The notes: generated from the sequence alone by a model not told the origin. A stretch of DNA of 64,000 nucleotides from Allodiplogaster sudhausi (GCA_945643635.1 CALZFC010000020.1:4793501-4857500), one strand, 5' to 3'; counted from the stretch's first letter, positions 36,238 to 50,374 are shown. A program made the numbers and translations.

Positions 36238-37351
36238 AACTTCCTGATTCACGCTTGCGTAATTTTTACTGTACCCTTGCCTTTTTCGACGACATATCCA
36301 AAGAACTAGCGTTAAGTGTTGGATGCAATGTCTTTAAACTGCGAATTGAAAGTGTCTTCATAGAACTAATCCGACCAGTTACGTAAATCAGATCAGTGAT
36401 AAGCGGCAGACTTAAAAGCTTCAGTTTTTTTGTGGGGGACGGCGAACGCATTACAGAAGATTACGCATGGTCAATCAGAGTTCCTAAGAAGCAGAAAACG
36501 CCAGATGTTTGTAGATATTCACTCCAGAACCATGCATCATTATTACCATCTTTCATCAAGATTGGAATAAACACTCAGAAAAATAGCTCATACCGTATCG
36601 CGAATACCAACCTCGCCAAGCGGACACTCCCTCGTATCATCAGCATGGGCGGTGGATGAGTCATAGCAGAGAAGAGCGTAGAGAGTGTGCACTTTGAGGA
36701 GAATGAGCATAGCGAGAGCGAGAGAGTGTGTGGAGAGGAGAGAGTGATAGAGTGAGAGAGTCATAGCTACTCATTGCAGAATGGTGCTTCTCGCTCCCGG
36801 CCACGGCGTCCTCCACCGATCCCGGCGGCGCCACTACCCCTGCTCCTCCCACCAGCGACACTCAAGCAGCGTCCGTCTCTTGCACCGCCTCTAAATGCTC
36901 TCTCTCTCTCTCTCTCTCTTGCTCTCGTTGTCTGCTACTTTCTTCTCTCTGTATCTGCTCTGCCCTCGTTCTCGCTCTCTCTTTCTCCCACCATGCTCCC
37001 CCCCTCTTTCGTTCTTCCCTCTAACTCTCGAGTAGCCATTTTGTTCCACCTGAATTTATCCTCTAAACCCTCTTCATTGGGCCACTTCTACCTACTCGCT
37101 TCACCGAAAACGGCCATACATGTAGATGTTAGAGCATTTTAAATGAAGCAAGCGGGAGAGGGAGAGAGTAGAGAGATGGTGAGAGAGGTAGAGAGAGGTA
37201 GAGAGAGGGAGGGAGAGAGAGGGAGGGAGAGGGAAGGAGGGGAGAGAGAGGTGACACCTTTAAAGGCGATATACGTACACGCATGTTTGCATCCCGACAA
37301 AGCAAAAGGTTGTCTCGGCATCTGAAGATGCTGCTAAACACAGCGGACACG

Positions 37352-37392
<41 letters not shown>

Positions 37393-37612
37393 AAGAATGG
37401 AAAGAAGAGAAAACTGCGAAATAGGAGAGCAAGAGAAAGGCGAAGGAGTAACAACGTTGTCACAGACTCGGGAAACGTGTGAATGCAGAGTTTATCTGAG
37501 TACACCACGCGGAAAATTTCCATGAATTGCAGGGACAGCAGCGCCGGCCGAGCGACTGATGGTGAGTGACACCGTTTAGGAGATCTCTGGCTAATGGAAA
37601 GAGTCGAGTCGG

Positions 37613-37665
<53 letters not shown>

Positions 37666-38177
37666 GAGAGGGCGAGAGTAAGGGAGAGAGAGAGGTAGCG
37701 AAGAAAGAGTGAGGGAGAGAGCGAGGGATAGAGAGGAAGGGGTTAGACGGAGATAGATCAAGCGAGAACGCATATACATATTTCAATATTGCCTCAGGTA
37801 TAAGAAACAAAATTGTTTTCAAGTCATTAAAACAGAAAGAGACATTTTCCATCGCCCTGATCTACAATTAAAATTTTGCAACAGTGATTCTGTGCGTAGG
37901 TAAGCTTCAATGAAAGAGTTCGGTTAAAATGGCAGAGAGGCACAAATGAATGTATCTTCAGGTTATAGCCCCCTTTTGTATGAGGGTCAACAGCGTTGTC
38001 GTTGACAATGGAAAACTTCGTCTTTCTTCTTCTATCCACCCCTTTATGCTTCTTCGAGATCACCATAGAGACCGATTCCCTGTTACGATATTATCCATTC
38101 TTGTGCGGCATAGAGCATCTGTTCGGAGGCAGGAGAGAGGAAGGGAAACGAGGGGAGAGAGAACGACTGTGGGAAAG

Positions 38178-38216
<39 letters not shown>

Positions 38217-39446
38217 CAGAGAGAGAGTAACCATAATGAAGAGAGCGGAAATTAGAAAGTCAATCAGAGGGATTAGAGAGAACTTATCACAAAGGAAGAG
38301 CAAGACACGACATTCATACTCATTGAGATCCAAAACTTTCCGTCCGGAAGCGCATATCGCTCAAGATAAAACTGATAAATACAGAAAAATGCAGATAATT
38401 GTTTTCTTTTATCTTTCAGAAACTTCCCACCGACTGAATGAATGGGCGTCCTGTGAAGCGGAACAAAGCAGCACTCTTCTATGACTTTTCATTCCGTAAC
38501 ATAATTCCAAGCTCGGGTCTAGCGAGATCTAATAATGCAGTAACTTCTCAATTCAAGGTATTTACCATATTCTTATTTGATTCAAAATTTCCACAAGATG
38601 TAGAACGTTTCTTCATTATATTTCTCCACGCGCTGATATTCTTCATTGCTGTAAATAAAGTTAATGTATGTTACATAAATAAAGTACATTGAAAAACGAA
38701 ATAAGATCTCTTGCAGTTCAGTGTGCAAGGTGACTGCAATCATCCATGGATGGAGAATTGTGACAAAACAAAACTGAGCTATGGATTAACGGCAATAGCA
38801 GAGAACCTAGACCAGACGCTATGGACAACACTTGTGAATTATACCACCTGACAAGAGGCGTAGATTAATTTTTAAACTGATCTCAAAATTGTCAACACTC
38901 CTTCATAATCCTTGCAGAAATTGGCACTTTAAATAAAGAAATCTGCAAGTTTTCTTATGCGTTTAGTATGAAATAGACAGAGCAAACATCCAGGATGGAA
39001 TCAAATCTATCTGCAAATTCATCTGCCAGGTAACAAGCGAATGGCGAATAAATGGTAATGGCCAAGTATCCCCGTGTTTTGGCCAAATAATGGCGCAAGA
39101 CTACTAGTTTACTGATACTCGTCCTACCATTAATGAACCATTTCTGTGAAATATTGCAAGTTTTGCACCATTCCACCATTACCTCGCGGGGAATTGGACC
39201 ATTCGCTTTTTACCAGAGAAGAACATGCAGACAAAAATGTACCACGTTGGTAGTACACCATTCATACATTCATCTCATTATACTGTAGTTCGGCAGGTCA
39301 GATTGTTTACCATTGCCTTCAACAGCTGTTTACATTGAGTCATTTGCTTGTTGTAAAGCACGCTGAGTTGGAAGATTCCTTAGGATCGTTTTCCTGCCAT
39401 TTCCGTCGTTTCTTTCTTCAGATTGAATGAATTAAACTAGCTAGAG
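34748..39446. other. Long microsatellite-rich intergenic region
   Basis: (CT)n at 35061-35155 and 36139-36236, (GA)n at 37145-37250, 37352-37390, 37615-37740 and 38180-38230. One coding-like patch follows CATTGCAG at 36779: on + it reads WCFSLPATASSTDPGGATTP, then more Thr/Pro/Ser and Cys. On - the same DNA is also open. No gene assembled. Confidence 0.35.
36137..36236. repeat. (CT)n microsatellite
   Basis: About 100 bases of CT dinucleotide with two TTG interruptions. Confidence 0.95.
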
Positions 39447-42400
39447 ATGTTCGCGAAGAGCTACTGCCGCTCCGGTGTTTTCGCATGGAGCCCTGCTGAT
39501 GTTCCCGTCCAAGGCGAGTTTCACTTTCTTCACCCTTTCACTTTCCATTTACTGAGCATTCTTAGGCCTTCCCACTGAATAATTGTGGACCAAGCAGAGT
39601 TGACAAACTCTAGTAGAACAAAACATGCTGCTATTTTAGATTCGATTTATATTTGGGTTGCTATGTTTTAGGTCTTTTTCTCGGAGACAGCGCGCAGCAA
39701 TTTTCGGTTGCATTCAATGCCTCAACGACGGCGCCTCGACTGGATTTCATTCCGACTTCTTCACTTTATGACTCTGCATCTGCGAAGTGTTTGCCGTCCA
39801 CAGTCGTCAATACTGAATTCAAGTAAGGAAAAGAAGATTATGTACCGAGTTATGTAAAGTTCTGACTTGTTGTGGTCAGTATAATAAGGTGCTTGTTTTC
39901 CTATATAAAGACTCGGGAGTCTTGCGTGGAGCAAAGCTGGCCAATCGGAGCAGCGTCCGTTCGGGCTGTGCTTTGCCGGCTGTGAGAATGGTGGCGTTGT
40001 TGTCTTCGATCCCGCGCATTTCATCAATGGTTTCTTTTCGCTTTCTTTTGAGTAACAGTCTGGGCCATTTATTTCTTGTTGCTAGTTTCTTTCGAAATGA
40101 ATCGTATTCCCTCCTGATTATGACCGTACTTGAAGGTGGTCGCCTTGAGCAGCTCCTCCACCGCCGCGACCACCAAGGCCACGTGCTTGCTGTGGATGTG
40201 TCGGCCGACTGCGAGTGGGCAATCTCGGGAGGCGGGTCTGGCCAGCTTCTTCTCTGGCAACTTGCCAACCTCGCTCAGCCATTCTCGCCAGGCCAGCCGA
40301 ACTTCCCGGACCAGGTGTGTTACTTGGTGAAGAGTTGAAGTATCCACTGCGTTGCACTGCTATCTTGAATGGGCTGTTCCACCAGGTGAAAGGAGTGAAG
40401 TGGAGCAGACGAATGGCACAAATCGCCTCTTCCCACTCAACCCATCGCTGCTCCATCTGGGACATGCGAAGGGCGGGCGCACCCGTCATGGACATTGCCG
40501 AGGTCTCTCCTCTTTCTGTCTTAGATCAGTATTCCGAATATGCCATGAATTAGCACGCCATTCCTTTGAAGATTGGAGGCGGTTGTGATTGGTCCGACTT
40601 CTGCTGGAGTCCCCTCGAAGATACGACGTTACTTATTGCTTCACAGGTATGGTGTTGACTTTAGATTATCGTTAGCGTCTTTGTAAGCTAAGAAATAGAC
40701 TACTTTTGTGATGAAGAATTCATTCCAAACAAAATTCTGTTGTGTGCTCTCAGGCCGATTCGTTGCCAACTATTATGAAATGGGATCTGCGCTATCCAAC
40801 GGCTCCCGTGAGAGAGCATCGTGTGCATGCAAAGGGAATTACGGCCATTGACTGGTGGGCTACTGCATTCATTCCTTTTTCTATTCTTATCTATTGATTA
40901 TTTCTTCATTTCAAACTATTTATTATTCATTGATCTTGATTGTGAGCTATCATAGATATCCATAACTGAACTAACATCCGACACGAACTTCAGGCACCCT
41001 GCTGACCACCGTCTGCTTGTCTCTGCTAGCCACGATGGCTCTCTGCTCTTCTCCAACCCCGAGACATCCGAAGTACTTGGCCATGTTCCTGTCATTCACA
41101 ACGATTGGGTCCGACGAGTTCGGTGAGTTATCGACCAACTCTTTCCTAGGATACAGTCTACGCATGCAAGTTTAGATGGAGCACCCACAATCCAGACTTG
41201 TTGGCTGTCGAGTACTTCCAGAACAATGTGCAGATTTCATCTCTCCAGGCATTCGCTGCTCCATCTCAAGTAGAAGAGGTAAGAGGAATGCATTCCGGCA
41301 TCTCTTTTCAGAGTCATAACTGAATATTCAATTGACTTGAGGGAGATGGCGGCGTGGCTCTGGTTCCAGTTGAACTATCGGTGGTTCCCGCGTGGAAGAG
41401 CGCGCCCCCGACTGGAATCTCCTTTGCCTTTGGTGGCCGCCATGTCGTATATGGCAGAAAGAGAGATGATGCAACCGGGGCGTACACTTATAATGTCGAG
41501 ATCAGAAGGGTACGGTACTTCGTTAGAAGTCTTATTGACTGTATTCTCTAGCATGTGCCATTCTCTGTCTTTCAGACCGAAGGCGACCCTGAGCTGCAGA
41601 ACTCAGCATTGGAATTCCAGACCGCACTCGACAACCGCGACTTGGCTTCCTTTGCCGTTGACAAAGCGAATGCAGCCGAGAAAGAGGTTGTGTGACCGTG
41701 TCATTCTATGCTTCTATTTCTCTTTTCATATTCTGAGATTTTAAGCATTCGTTGACCGACCCGACTGAGGGACTGAGGAACTACGAATAATGCAAATTTA
41801 TATACTGTAATTATGTTGCAGAAAATAAACATGTAAGTATTTGGCAGGCCGAGCAACTGGCGTGGACTCTGCTGTCTGCTGCTGTTTCTGGCTGTCGTCG
41901 TAGCGAGAGCATTCGCATTCTCGGATTCGGCCAGTCATTTCATTTTTATTTCTTTTATGATAGAACTCTTTTTTACATTCGTATGATTTAGTCGACACTG
42001 CGGAAAAGACAAGCAGTTCTGTGGAATCGCGTATAAATGGAGTCTCTGAGGTAGCCATTTACTGTATTAAATCGTATAAAGTGAATCCTTTGTATACTTT
42101 GATCTTGTTTTCCCTTTATAAGTTATCTTGATATCAGAGCGAAGCCGATACCTACGAAGAGGACGACCAGATTCTTGCTCGCTCTCTCGGCAGATCCTCT
42201 CTTCCTTCCGTGGATACTTCTCGATTTGGTTTGTTCTTGTCCTTTCTTTGTCATTTCTCCCTCCTCTTCATTTTCCGATTTCCCTGCTTCAAATTTGTGT
42301 TAGAATTGCAGATGAGTGAGATGTGAGTGTATTGCAGATGCTCCGGAGTGGTCAGTGGTGGATTCGCTGATTGCGGGAGACACGCGAAGTGTGGTACGGA

Positions 42401-42622
42401 GTCTGATCGAGCGGGGTGAACTCGTCACAGCCTTTGCCATGGCCGGCAGTGACAACTCACTCCGGAGAGAGGTCGTCGCTGCTCAGCTCAGAAGTCGGTG
42501 CAGTCCAGTTTCAAGACATTTATCGCTCTAACCTGGTGTTACTGCATTACGAGTTGCTCTCAACTGTTGACTTTGTAATGTTTCTCTCCCATTCTACTAG
42601 ACTGCTTTCTCTCTGACTGTCT

Positions 42623-42668
<46 letters not shown>

Positions 42669-44261
42669 AGGTGGTGGTTCTTCTCCGTTGTCTCAGCTTC
42701 TCCTCTACTCGTGGAGTGGCTGCTTCTCCTCTCTCATCTCCTCTCTTCCATCGTCAGAATGGCGTCGTCTGCTCGGTCTTCTCCTTTCTCAGGACGAAGA
42801 TGCAGCCGACCATATGGTGGTCTTTGCTGAGAAGCTTTCTCGAGAACTCGGTATCTTATAGTTCTTTTTTTCAATTCTTGTTCTTCTCTTTGAAATAGTA
42901 TCTTAAATCTTTTCTCAGATCCAAATGAATGCGACAAAGAAACAATCTACCGTTGCTGCCTGCCGGCTATTTTGTCTGGAGATGCTGACCTTCTCTTAAA
43001 GACGAATCTCGGTCTCGTGACGGGTTTGTTACTTTCTTGACTTACAATTATTTTATATGTTTGAATGTAACAATTGTTTCAGAAGAGCGCTTGCAGCAGG
43101 CGCTTCTTCTCCGAGTTGGTCATGAAGAGGGAGAAATGACGAAAGAGGGAGAAGAGAAGCAGAAAGAATGGGAGAAGCTCCTCGAGGAGCACGCAGCCAC
43201 TCTCGCTGCTAACGGAAACATCGATCTAGCATGGCGATTGATCCAAGATGAGAAACGGATCTACAGGTACTCGAACTCCTTCCCGGTTGTGATTGATTAA
43301 CAATTTGTTAATAGTATCATGTTAATTTGGAATCGCTTGAATTACGAAACGGTTTTATTTCTCTCCGTTCTTCTTTCTCAATCTCTTTGCTCTGCCGTAT
43401 TCCTTGACTGCCCTCTGCTTCCCTCTGTAGCCCCTCCCTGCTCGAGTTGCGTCATGTCCTCTGGGAAGCGTGCGGAGGCCATTCGCAGACGCGGCAACGC
43501 GAGCCTTATCATCCCTGCAGTGAGCTGCAAGCAGCAGTTGCGAAGGCTTACGCGCGTGGAGGAGGGGCCGGACAGCATCAGAGAATGGCTCAGCCAGCAG
43601 AGATTTCTGCTCCGTCCTCTCAGCAGGTTCTTTCACCTTCTTATCTCGCTTTATCATTACAGTTTTTACTCAGTAACCTCTTTCTCTGCAGCTTACATCT
43701 ATTCTGACTTTGCAGTGGTCTCGTCCGCAGTACCAGGAGCCTTCTCGGCCTGGCTACCCTCCTCTGCCGCAGAGTGCTCATCTTCCTCCTCCACCCTCTC
43801 ATCATCTTCCTCCCTGCCGTGCAGATCATCTCCCTCCCCCTCCTATCCAGCCTCCTCTTCCCAACCTCGCCCCTCTCACTCTCAGCAACTCTTACGTCTC
43901 TTCCTCCTCGTCCAACTCGCAGTACATGTCTCAGGCACCCAGCTACCACCAGCGGGCTCCTCCGCCAGGCCCGCCTATCCCCCCAGCCTCACTCCACCAC
44001 CATTCTGCACCCACTATGACCCCACCACCTGTTCCCCCGGCTTACAACGCGTACCAAGGAGGTTCGTTTCGTCTCGTATTCAAGCAGTGAACTATTAGTT
44101 ATGTTTGTTCTCATAAATTATAGAATTGCTATTGGACTAATTTAGGTGCCCTCCCGCAAGGCCAGAACTCTTCATCTGGCCAGTCTGGCTGGAATGATCC
44201 ACCACCACTCAGTGGCCGGCGCTCCAGTGAGAGTAAGCCTGCTCCCGTCGTTGCGCAGGTC

Positions 44262-44299
<38 letters not shown>

Positions 44300-45362
44300 A
44301 TCTCTCTTTCTCTCGCTCTCTCTCTCTCTCTCTCCGCTTCCCACTGTTCTGTTCAGCTCCCCCCTTTCGTCGCCCTAGAATAGAATAGAAAAGTTATCTC
44401 TTGCTAGGTTCCCTGGGTGCCGTCGGATCCACTGCCGGCTGCCTGGCAAGGAGTGCCATCAGCGACTCCGCCACAGAGCGGAAGGTCATCCGTCGCCGGT
44501 TCCAACGCGGCTGTTCCCGTTTCTTACCAAGTATTCATATCTTCTCTCGCTCTCTGTCTCTCTCTCTCTCTATCCATATCTGAATTCTCCATGACTCCTT
44601 CAGCTGAGCCCTGCCGACGAGTATCTGATGTCTAAGCTTCAGCAGCTGGAGGCTGCGATTGCTGCCGCCAGTCGTTCTCCGGTGTGCTGGGGAAACTTAT
44701 GAAATGTGAAGTGTAAATTCTTAATTCAGCAAAGCGCAGCGAAAGCGAGAGATGCGATGGATCGGCTACGGACTGAACTCTCGCCGAGATTGGCTGCTAA
44801 CAAGGTGCTCTTTTCCTTCCAATCGGTCACAGTCTTATGGTGGATCTACATAATTGATACCCTTACCCACTGAATAGTATATTTATAAAATCTATTAATT
44901 AAAATATTATGTTGATTTTTTTATATTTTGGTTCGACGTTTTTTATCGTCTGTCCTATACCTTTATGTTTGAGTTGTCTGGAATGTCTCGTTCTCTGCTG
45001 GAGAGATCTGTGGATGAAGCCTCTCATGGCGATGTCTGGTCAGCGAAGACAACTCTCACGGCTCTTGTCTCGCAGGGAGGAGACTTTGTTGAGGTCTGCT
45101 AAGAAGAGAAAGATGATTCATTTGTATTCTTGCTGATACTTGCACTCGTTCATTTGCATAATCATTTTTTCCGTAGTTGATTATTTTAATTTTACTATTA
45201 TTGAAACTAACTCGCCACAAGAATCGTATGTATGTTCCTCTGTTTAATTTAAAGAGATTGGAATGAATCTAAAACTAACCACTTTTTATTGTTGTTCAGG
45301 TGTCGCCATTCCTTCCTGCTCTGAAGAATCTCTTCTCTCTTGCTCAGACGGCCTTTCGATGA
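39447..45362 (+). CDS. sec-31: SEC31, outer coat subunit of COPII
   Basis: Twenty-six exons close exactly to 1102 residues: 39447-39513, 39672-39822, 39911-40029, 40136-40314, 40386-40502, 40554-40646, 40754-40854, 40994-41122, 41176-41278, 41342-41509, 41576-41686, 41848-41929, 41992-42050, 42138-42228, 42338-42493, 42671-42850, 42919-43023, 43083-43266, 43431-43626, 43716-44061, 44146-44258, 44408-44530, 44604-44681, 44730-44804, 44974-45093, 45300-45362. N-terminal WD40 propeller (GSLAWSKAG, HVLAVDVSADCEWAISGG, CSIWDMRR, MKWDLRYPTAPVREH, FGGRHVVYGRK), central alpha-solenoid (AGDTRSVVRSLIERGELVTA), Pro-rich linker about 720-930 that in homologues binds SEC23, and a C-terminal helical bundle. 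With SEC13 it builds the outer cage of vesicles leaving the ER. Two introns use GC donors (after 39513 and 41929). Confidence 0.94.
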
Positions 45363-45748
45363 AAAGTACACCAATAACAGGCCTGTGTATTTAAAGTACT
45401 GTAGCCCACCGAGCTGTTAATTAATAATGCTGTTGTTTCTTTAAATAGATACTGGTATTAATGAGATGGAAAGATGGGTTACTGGGCTCTTGTTTGTACC
45501 ATGTCCTTACAGTGTATAGTCGTTTAATTCTCAAGTCAATTCCAGCTTAATTGCAAGCACTGAGAAGCTCTTTCTTTCCTGATTTTCTATCCTATGGGCT
45601 TATCATTAGGCAGTATTATCGTTTTTCTGTGAATGCTATGATGTAGATTGATTTTTTTGTAAGTATTTCAGTCATGATCGTAGTTCTTTTTTTGTTTGTT
45701 AAAGAAATAAGTGGAAATTTCTGAGAGCGTAAATTATATAATTTAATT

Positions 45749-45967
45749 ATGAAAAACTCCGTACGACCCATTGTTAACTCTTTCACGAGATATATGAAAC
45801 TATTCTCATTAGATGTGTTCGAAACACTTTTTATCTCTACACGAGCAACCAGGCTAAGCATGAAGCATGAAATGCCTTGGTCATTTGAGTTGAAATATCA
45901 TTTTGAGCTTTTTGACGGTCACTTGGCGATGTTAAAGAATTCGTTTGCCGATAAAGACAGGCGGTAG
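45749..45967 (+). CDS. Unidentified small ORF or exon, 72 codons
   Basis: ATG to TAG, AT-rich, reading MKNSVRPIVNSFTRYMKLFS and ending HFELFDGHLAMLKNSFADKD. The last third looks coding-like and helical. It lies 390 bp after SEC31 on the same strand and 10 bp before the next ORF, with which it may be spliced. Family not recognised. Confidence 0.3.
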   Translation: MKNSVRPIVNSFTRYMKLFSLDVFETLFISTRATRLSMKHEMPWSFELKYHFELFDGHLAMLKNSFADKDRR

Positions 45968-45976
45968 GAAGGCAAT

Positions 45977-46153
45977 ATGTGCATTCCAGTGATAGAGAAG
46001 TTGGAGAAGGGAGATGGGAGGGAGAACTCTCTGACGAGTAAGCAACATCATCTGTCTGACCCTGTCGACTACTCGGAAGAGTTTCGCGCTCTCCTTAGCG
46101 GTGTAGTCGAAAAACTGTTAGAGAACGCGCGGACTGGTTATACTACGCAGTAG
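45977..46153 (+). CDS. Unidentified small ORF, 58 residues
   Basis: Open from ATG 45977 to TAG 46151. An ATTCCAG just inside (45983-45989) could be an acceptor, making this a last exon (VIEKLEKGDGRENS..DYSEEFRALLSGVVEKLLEN). The peptide is hydrophilic and amphipathic-helical, with good codon quality compared with its surroundings. (GA)n follows straight after. Not recognised. Confidence 0.35.
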   Translation: MCIPVIEKLEKGDGRENSLTSKQHHLSDPVDYSEEFRALLSGVVEKLLENARTGYTTQ

Positions 46154-46156
46154 GGT

Positions 46157-46188
<32 letters not shown>

Positions 46189-46710
46189 GATGGTAGAGAA
46201 GCAGAGAGAGAGTGCCAGAAGGAGAGAGGGACATGTAATTTGGATGGCTGCTCAATGCGCCTCTCGCTTCTCTCTTTCCCATGTTTTGCTCCATGGCACC
46301 ACCTTGAGCCTCGTGAGGGGCAGCTGATTCGGTTTAAGAATAGTGCACGCGAGAGAGCGACTGCCCTCTCAGAAGAAGTGGGTGGGTGGCATAGGGAGAG
46401 GAGGGGCTAGACTATGTCAAAGCGGAACTCGAGCCAGAGCATCTTTACCTTATTCCGATTGGCAGCCGGACAGTTCCTTCTCTCGCTTCTTCTTTTCTTA
46501 TAATTCCACTTTGTAGATGATTTGAGTGATCGGCAGATGATCTCATGTGCTTCTTTTCTAGTTGTCAACAACTCCATGCTACATACCTCGGACTCTTTTA
46601 TATCGATGGCGGGGAAACAATCGTGTTGGGCTAATAACCAAAACCATTGACAGTTCTTCCATCTTGCATGATGCCATTCCCTCCGTTCTCCGCTTTCCAC
46701 TCTCTCTCTC

Positions 46711-46741
<31 letters not shown>

Positions 46742-47249
46742 TTCCTTCATACTCTCTCCACTAATACCATTGTCTCTGCGAAGGTGCCTCTGACCCGGCC
46801 TATGCCGGCCGGCCTCTCGCGCGCAATCCGAGGAGTCCCAGCCTGGCCGAGTGCCCTGTGGCATGTGGTAGTCTCGCTTGAAGGGAGGGGAGAGGGAGGC
46901 TAGAGAAAGAGAGAGGGGAGAGAGAGAGTGCAACGAGGGAGGCAAGAGAAATAGAGAGGGGGAGAGTGAGTGCAAAGAGGGAGGCCAGAGAGAGAGAGTG
47001 CAAAGAGGGAGGGGCTGAGGAGTAGCCGCCAGCAGTTCATCCCCTGCCTCCCTCAACCATCATACCGTTCATAATCCATCTGCCATTCGCAGCTCTTCGC
47101 ACCTCGTCCCCGTTATCTCTCCTTCACTTTCGACATCTCTCTCTTCTCTCCTACCTTCTCTTTCCTTCTCTCTTTCTCTCACTCTGGTCGTGGATGTTGA
47201 TGATGCCGTTTCTGCCGTTGCTTCAGGTCTCGCAATGCTTAGTTGTCTG

Positions 47250-47288
<39 letters not shown>

Positions 47289-47959
47289 ATCTCCGTCCTT
47301 GTTCTCATGAATCGCTTCTTGCATTGATTCCCCCTGTGGCCTGTCGATGGCGCGTCCCTCCCTCGGTCACTTGGGGGCAGCAAAAAAGCCAAACGTGAAA
47401 CGGCCATGCCTCCCTCTCGTTCTGTCCACCCTCTGCTGCTATTTTTTGCATCACCTGCAGATGGATGCCCTTCAGGGCCGCATCTGTGAGAGAGAGTGTG
47501 GATCAAGGAGAGTTTATAGAGGCAGGAAGGGAAAAGGTTACGAGAAGAGAGAGAGAAAGAGAGAAGCAAAAAAACATGGCCTCGCCCTGCCTGCCAACGA
47601 GTGGCCAATGCATACCAATTCCATTACCTCCTCGCCAAGTGTGCGCGTTGAAGCGGGGCGAGACAACTTCTTGAGACGTCTCTGCACTTTCCATTTATAG
47701 CCCGCTTATTCTTTGAACTGTTTGTTTCTCTCCCTCTGTCCCTCTGTTGCTCGGTCTCTCTCTCTCTCTCTCTCGCTATCTCTCTTTGTTTGTCTGCTAC
47801 TCTTTCGTTTGTCTTCTATCTCTCTCTCTATCTCTATCTTTATCTCTCTCTCCTCTTTCCCTCCTCTCTCCCTCCTCTCTGCAACCCTCAACGTCTGTCG
47901 CTGTCCCCCTTACTGTGGTACTCTTTTGATCTGCCCGCATTGTCTATGATACAGTTGAG
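46154..47959. other. Spacer upstream of the AP-2 gene
   Basis: Mixed (CT)n and (GA)n patches (46697-46750, 46905-47010, 47249-47285, 47755-47880). Open frames here come from the repeats. The AP-2 promoter and any 5' UTR exons should be here. Confidence 0.4.
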
Positions 47960-48894
47960 ATGGACAAGATCATCTCCGATCTAATGACGAAGAAGGCTTC
48001 AGAGATAGCTGCGATGTATCCGCTTGGAGTGAAGAGGCCTTCCTCGCCGCAGCAGGTTCAATCACTCTTCACTTAACACTCTACTTCTTCATTCTATTCC
48101 TCCCGTTCTTCTCATTCTCTCTTTCTCCCCCTCTCTCATTGCCAGACCTTGAAATCGCTCGGTCACTCGCCAAATGGGGATCAAGACATTTTTCACTTGA
48201 ACACTTCGTAATCTTCTATTCAGGAGGCAGTTCCCGCGAAGAAGCACCTGCCAGAGACATTGCCTCCTTCCTTCAATGTCAGTTCTCTATTGCATTATCA
48301 AGTATTCACATGGGGTACGGTATCAAACATTCAAAAATAAATGCTATTTTATTGTATGATTGTCACAAAGAAGATGCTATCATGTTAATATTAATGAATC
48401 AATGTGAATATTTCTTATTTAAGGAATTAAAAAATAAATTTGAGGTGGACCTCTTTGCGGCTTTCGCGGGCGCAGCCGCCTCAACGGACGAGAACTTCTC
48501 GGAGACATCAGATGCGCTGACTTCATCGTCCTCCTCTGCATCCTCTTCCTGGATGCCCCCTGGCATTCCTGGAGGGGCTTCTCTCTCGTCTCCCTCGCCC
48601 TCTTCCTCTGCTCTGGCCGCCGCCCTCTCTGTCCCGGTGAAGAAGGAATCCCCAGAGGGCGATGACGAGTCCCCTTCCGACTCCGAGTCCGACCACGCAA
48701 CCAACGATGAGTCAGCACACTCCAATGCTGACTCTCTCATCACTTTCATGAACAGTACGTGCCTTTATTCTCCTCTCTGCTATACTTTTAGATACACGCT
48801 GCAAAACCTCTCTCTCTCCTTCTCTATCTCTCTCTCTCTCTCTCCCTCTCCCTCTCTATCCCTCTGTCTCTCTCTCCCTCTCTCTCCCTCCCTC

Positions 48895-48937
<43 letters not shown>

Positions 48938-48962
48938 GTCTGTCACTCATCCTCTCTCTTTC

Positions 48963-49000
<38 letters not shown>

Positions 49001-49003
49001 CGC

Positions 49004-49053
<50 letters not shown>

Positions 49054-50021
49054 ATAGCTCATCTTCCGTCTCCTGACCGTAACGGTGTTATGAATGTCCG
49101 CCCTTGCAGATGTGGGTCGCCACGGCGGTCTGATCCGTGACGAGGATGCCTTCTGCATGGTTCCCGGCCGGCTGTCGCTGCTCTCAGCTGGCAGCAAGTA
49201 CACCGTCAGCATTGGAGAGATTCGACGGAGACTCTCCCCGCCTGAATCACTCAACGCCAGTCTGCTTGGTCAGAAATATTTGCCTATCTCTCTCCCTTCT
49301 TTCCTTCTCTCTTCCTCTTTTCTCACTCTCTCGCGCACTCTCTCTCTCTCCGTCTCTATTTCTATATTTCTGCGATCTCTGAACTGCGTCGTATTTGACT
49401 TTCTGGTCTTCTTCATATGTGTACAGTTCTATTCTAGAGTTTATAATTCGCGCTTTCCACATATCCATTTTAAATTTATGATAGAAATTTGGGAAATATT
49501 CAGGAGTCCCGGCTATGTTTCCAACTCATCTTCAGCAAACGGGAATGTGTAAGACGAGTGTTTTGTGAAGGGTGGTGGTGTGTGGTGGGAATGCTTCATT
49601 TGGAGATCGGGTCCATTGACCTCTTGCTGTTGTTGTCTTGTTCCAGGCATGCATGCATATATCTCGTAACTGTGCGTGTGGTTTCAGCAGGATTGGTATA
49701 ATCTGTGAGAGAGGGAAGAGGGGCTTGTGGATGAAATAGAAGAAGGGAGAGAAAGAGAGAGAGAGAGAGAGACTGGCTTGTCGTCCCTACCATAACCCCG
49801 TTGTCTCTCAGGAGGAATCCTGCGTCGTGCGAAGTCTAAGAACGGCGGCCGCATCCTTCGCGACGCCATCAACAAACTCGGCATGGAACTTCCCATTGGA
49901 CGACGCAAGTCCATTCGCATGACACTCTTCAACTCACTCGTCGAAGGTTTCCTGCTTTCTCCTTCTCCATCCTGTCTCTGCCTCTCTCTGTCTTGTTCAC
50001 TCTCTCGCTCACTCTCTCTCT

Positions 50022-50068
<47 letters not shown>

Positions 50069-50342
50069 TCTCTCTCTCGTACTCTCTCTGACTACTTGCT
50101 TCATCCTTTCTCTAACATCTCTCTCCCCTCCAGGAGAAGCCCTGCAGCTGGCGAAGGACTTCCAGAGTGTGTGCCAGCGAGAGCTACCGGCCAAGCTCAT
50201 GGGCAATCTCGCGGCGGCCAGAAAAAACGCAGAAGGGATCGAGAATAATGAGAGGGAGCAGCGACTCACACAGATTAATGCTGCCAAGTTGGACATTTCG
50301 TCTTTTTCTCTCGCCCCCCTCCACATTTCTCTCTTGCATTAA

Positions 50343-50374
<32 letters not shown>

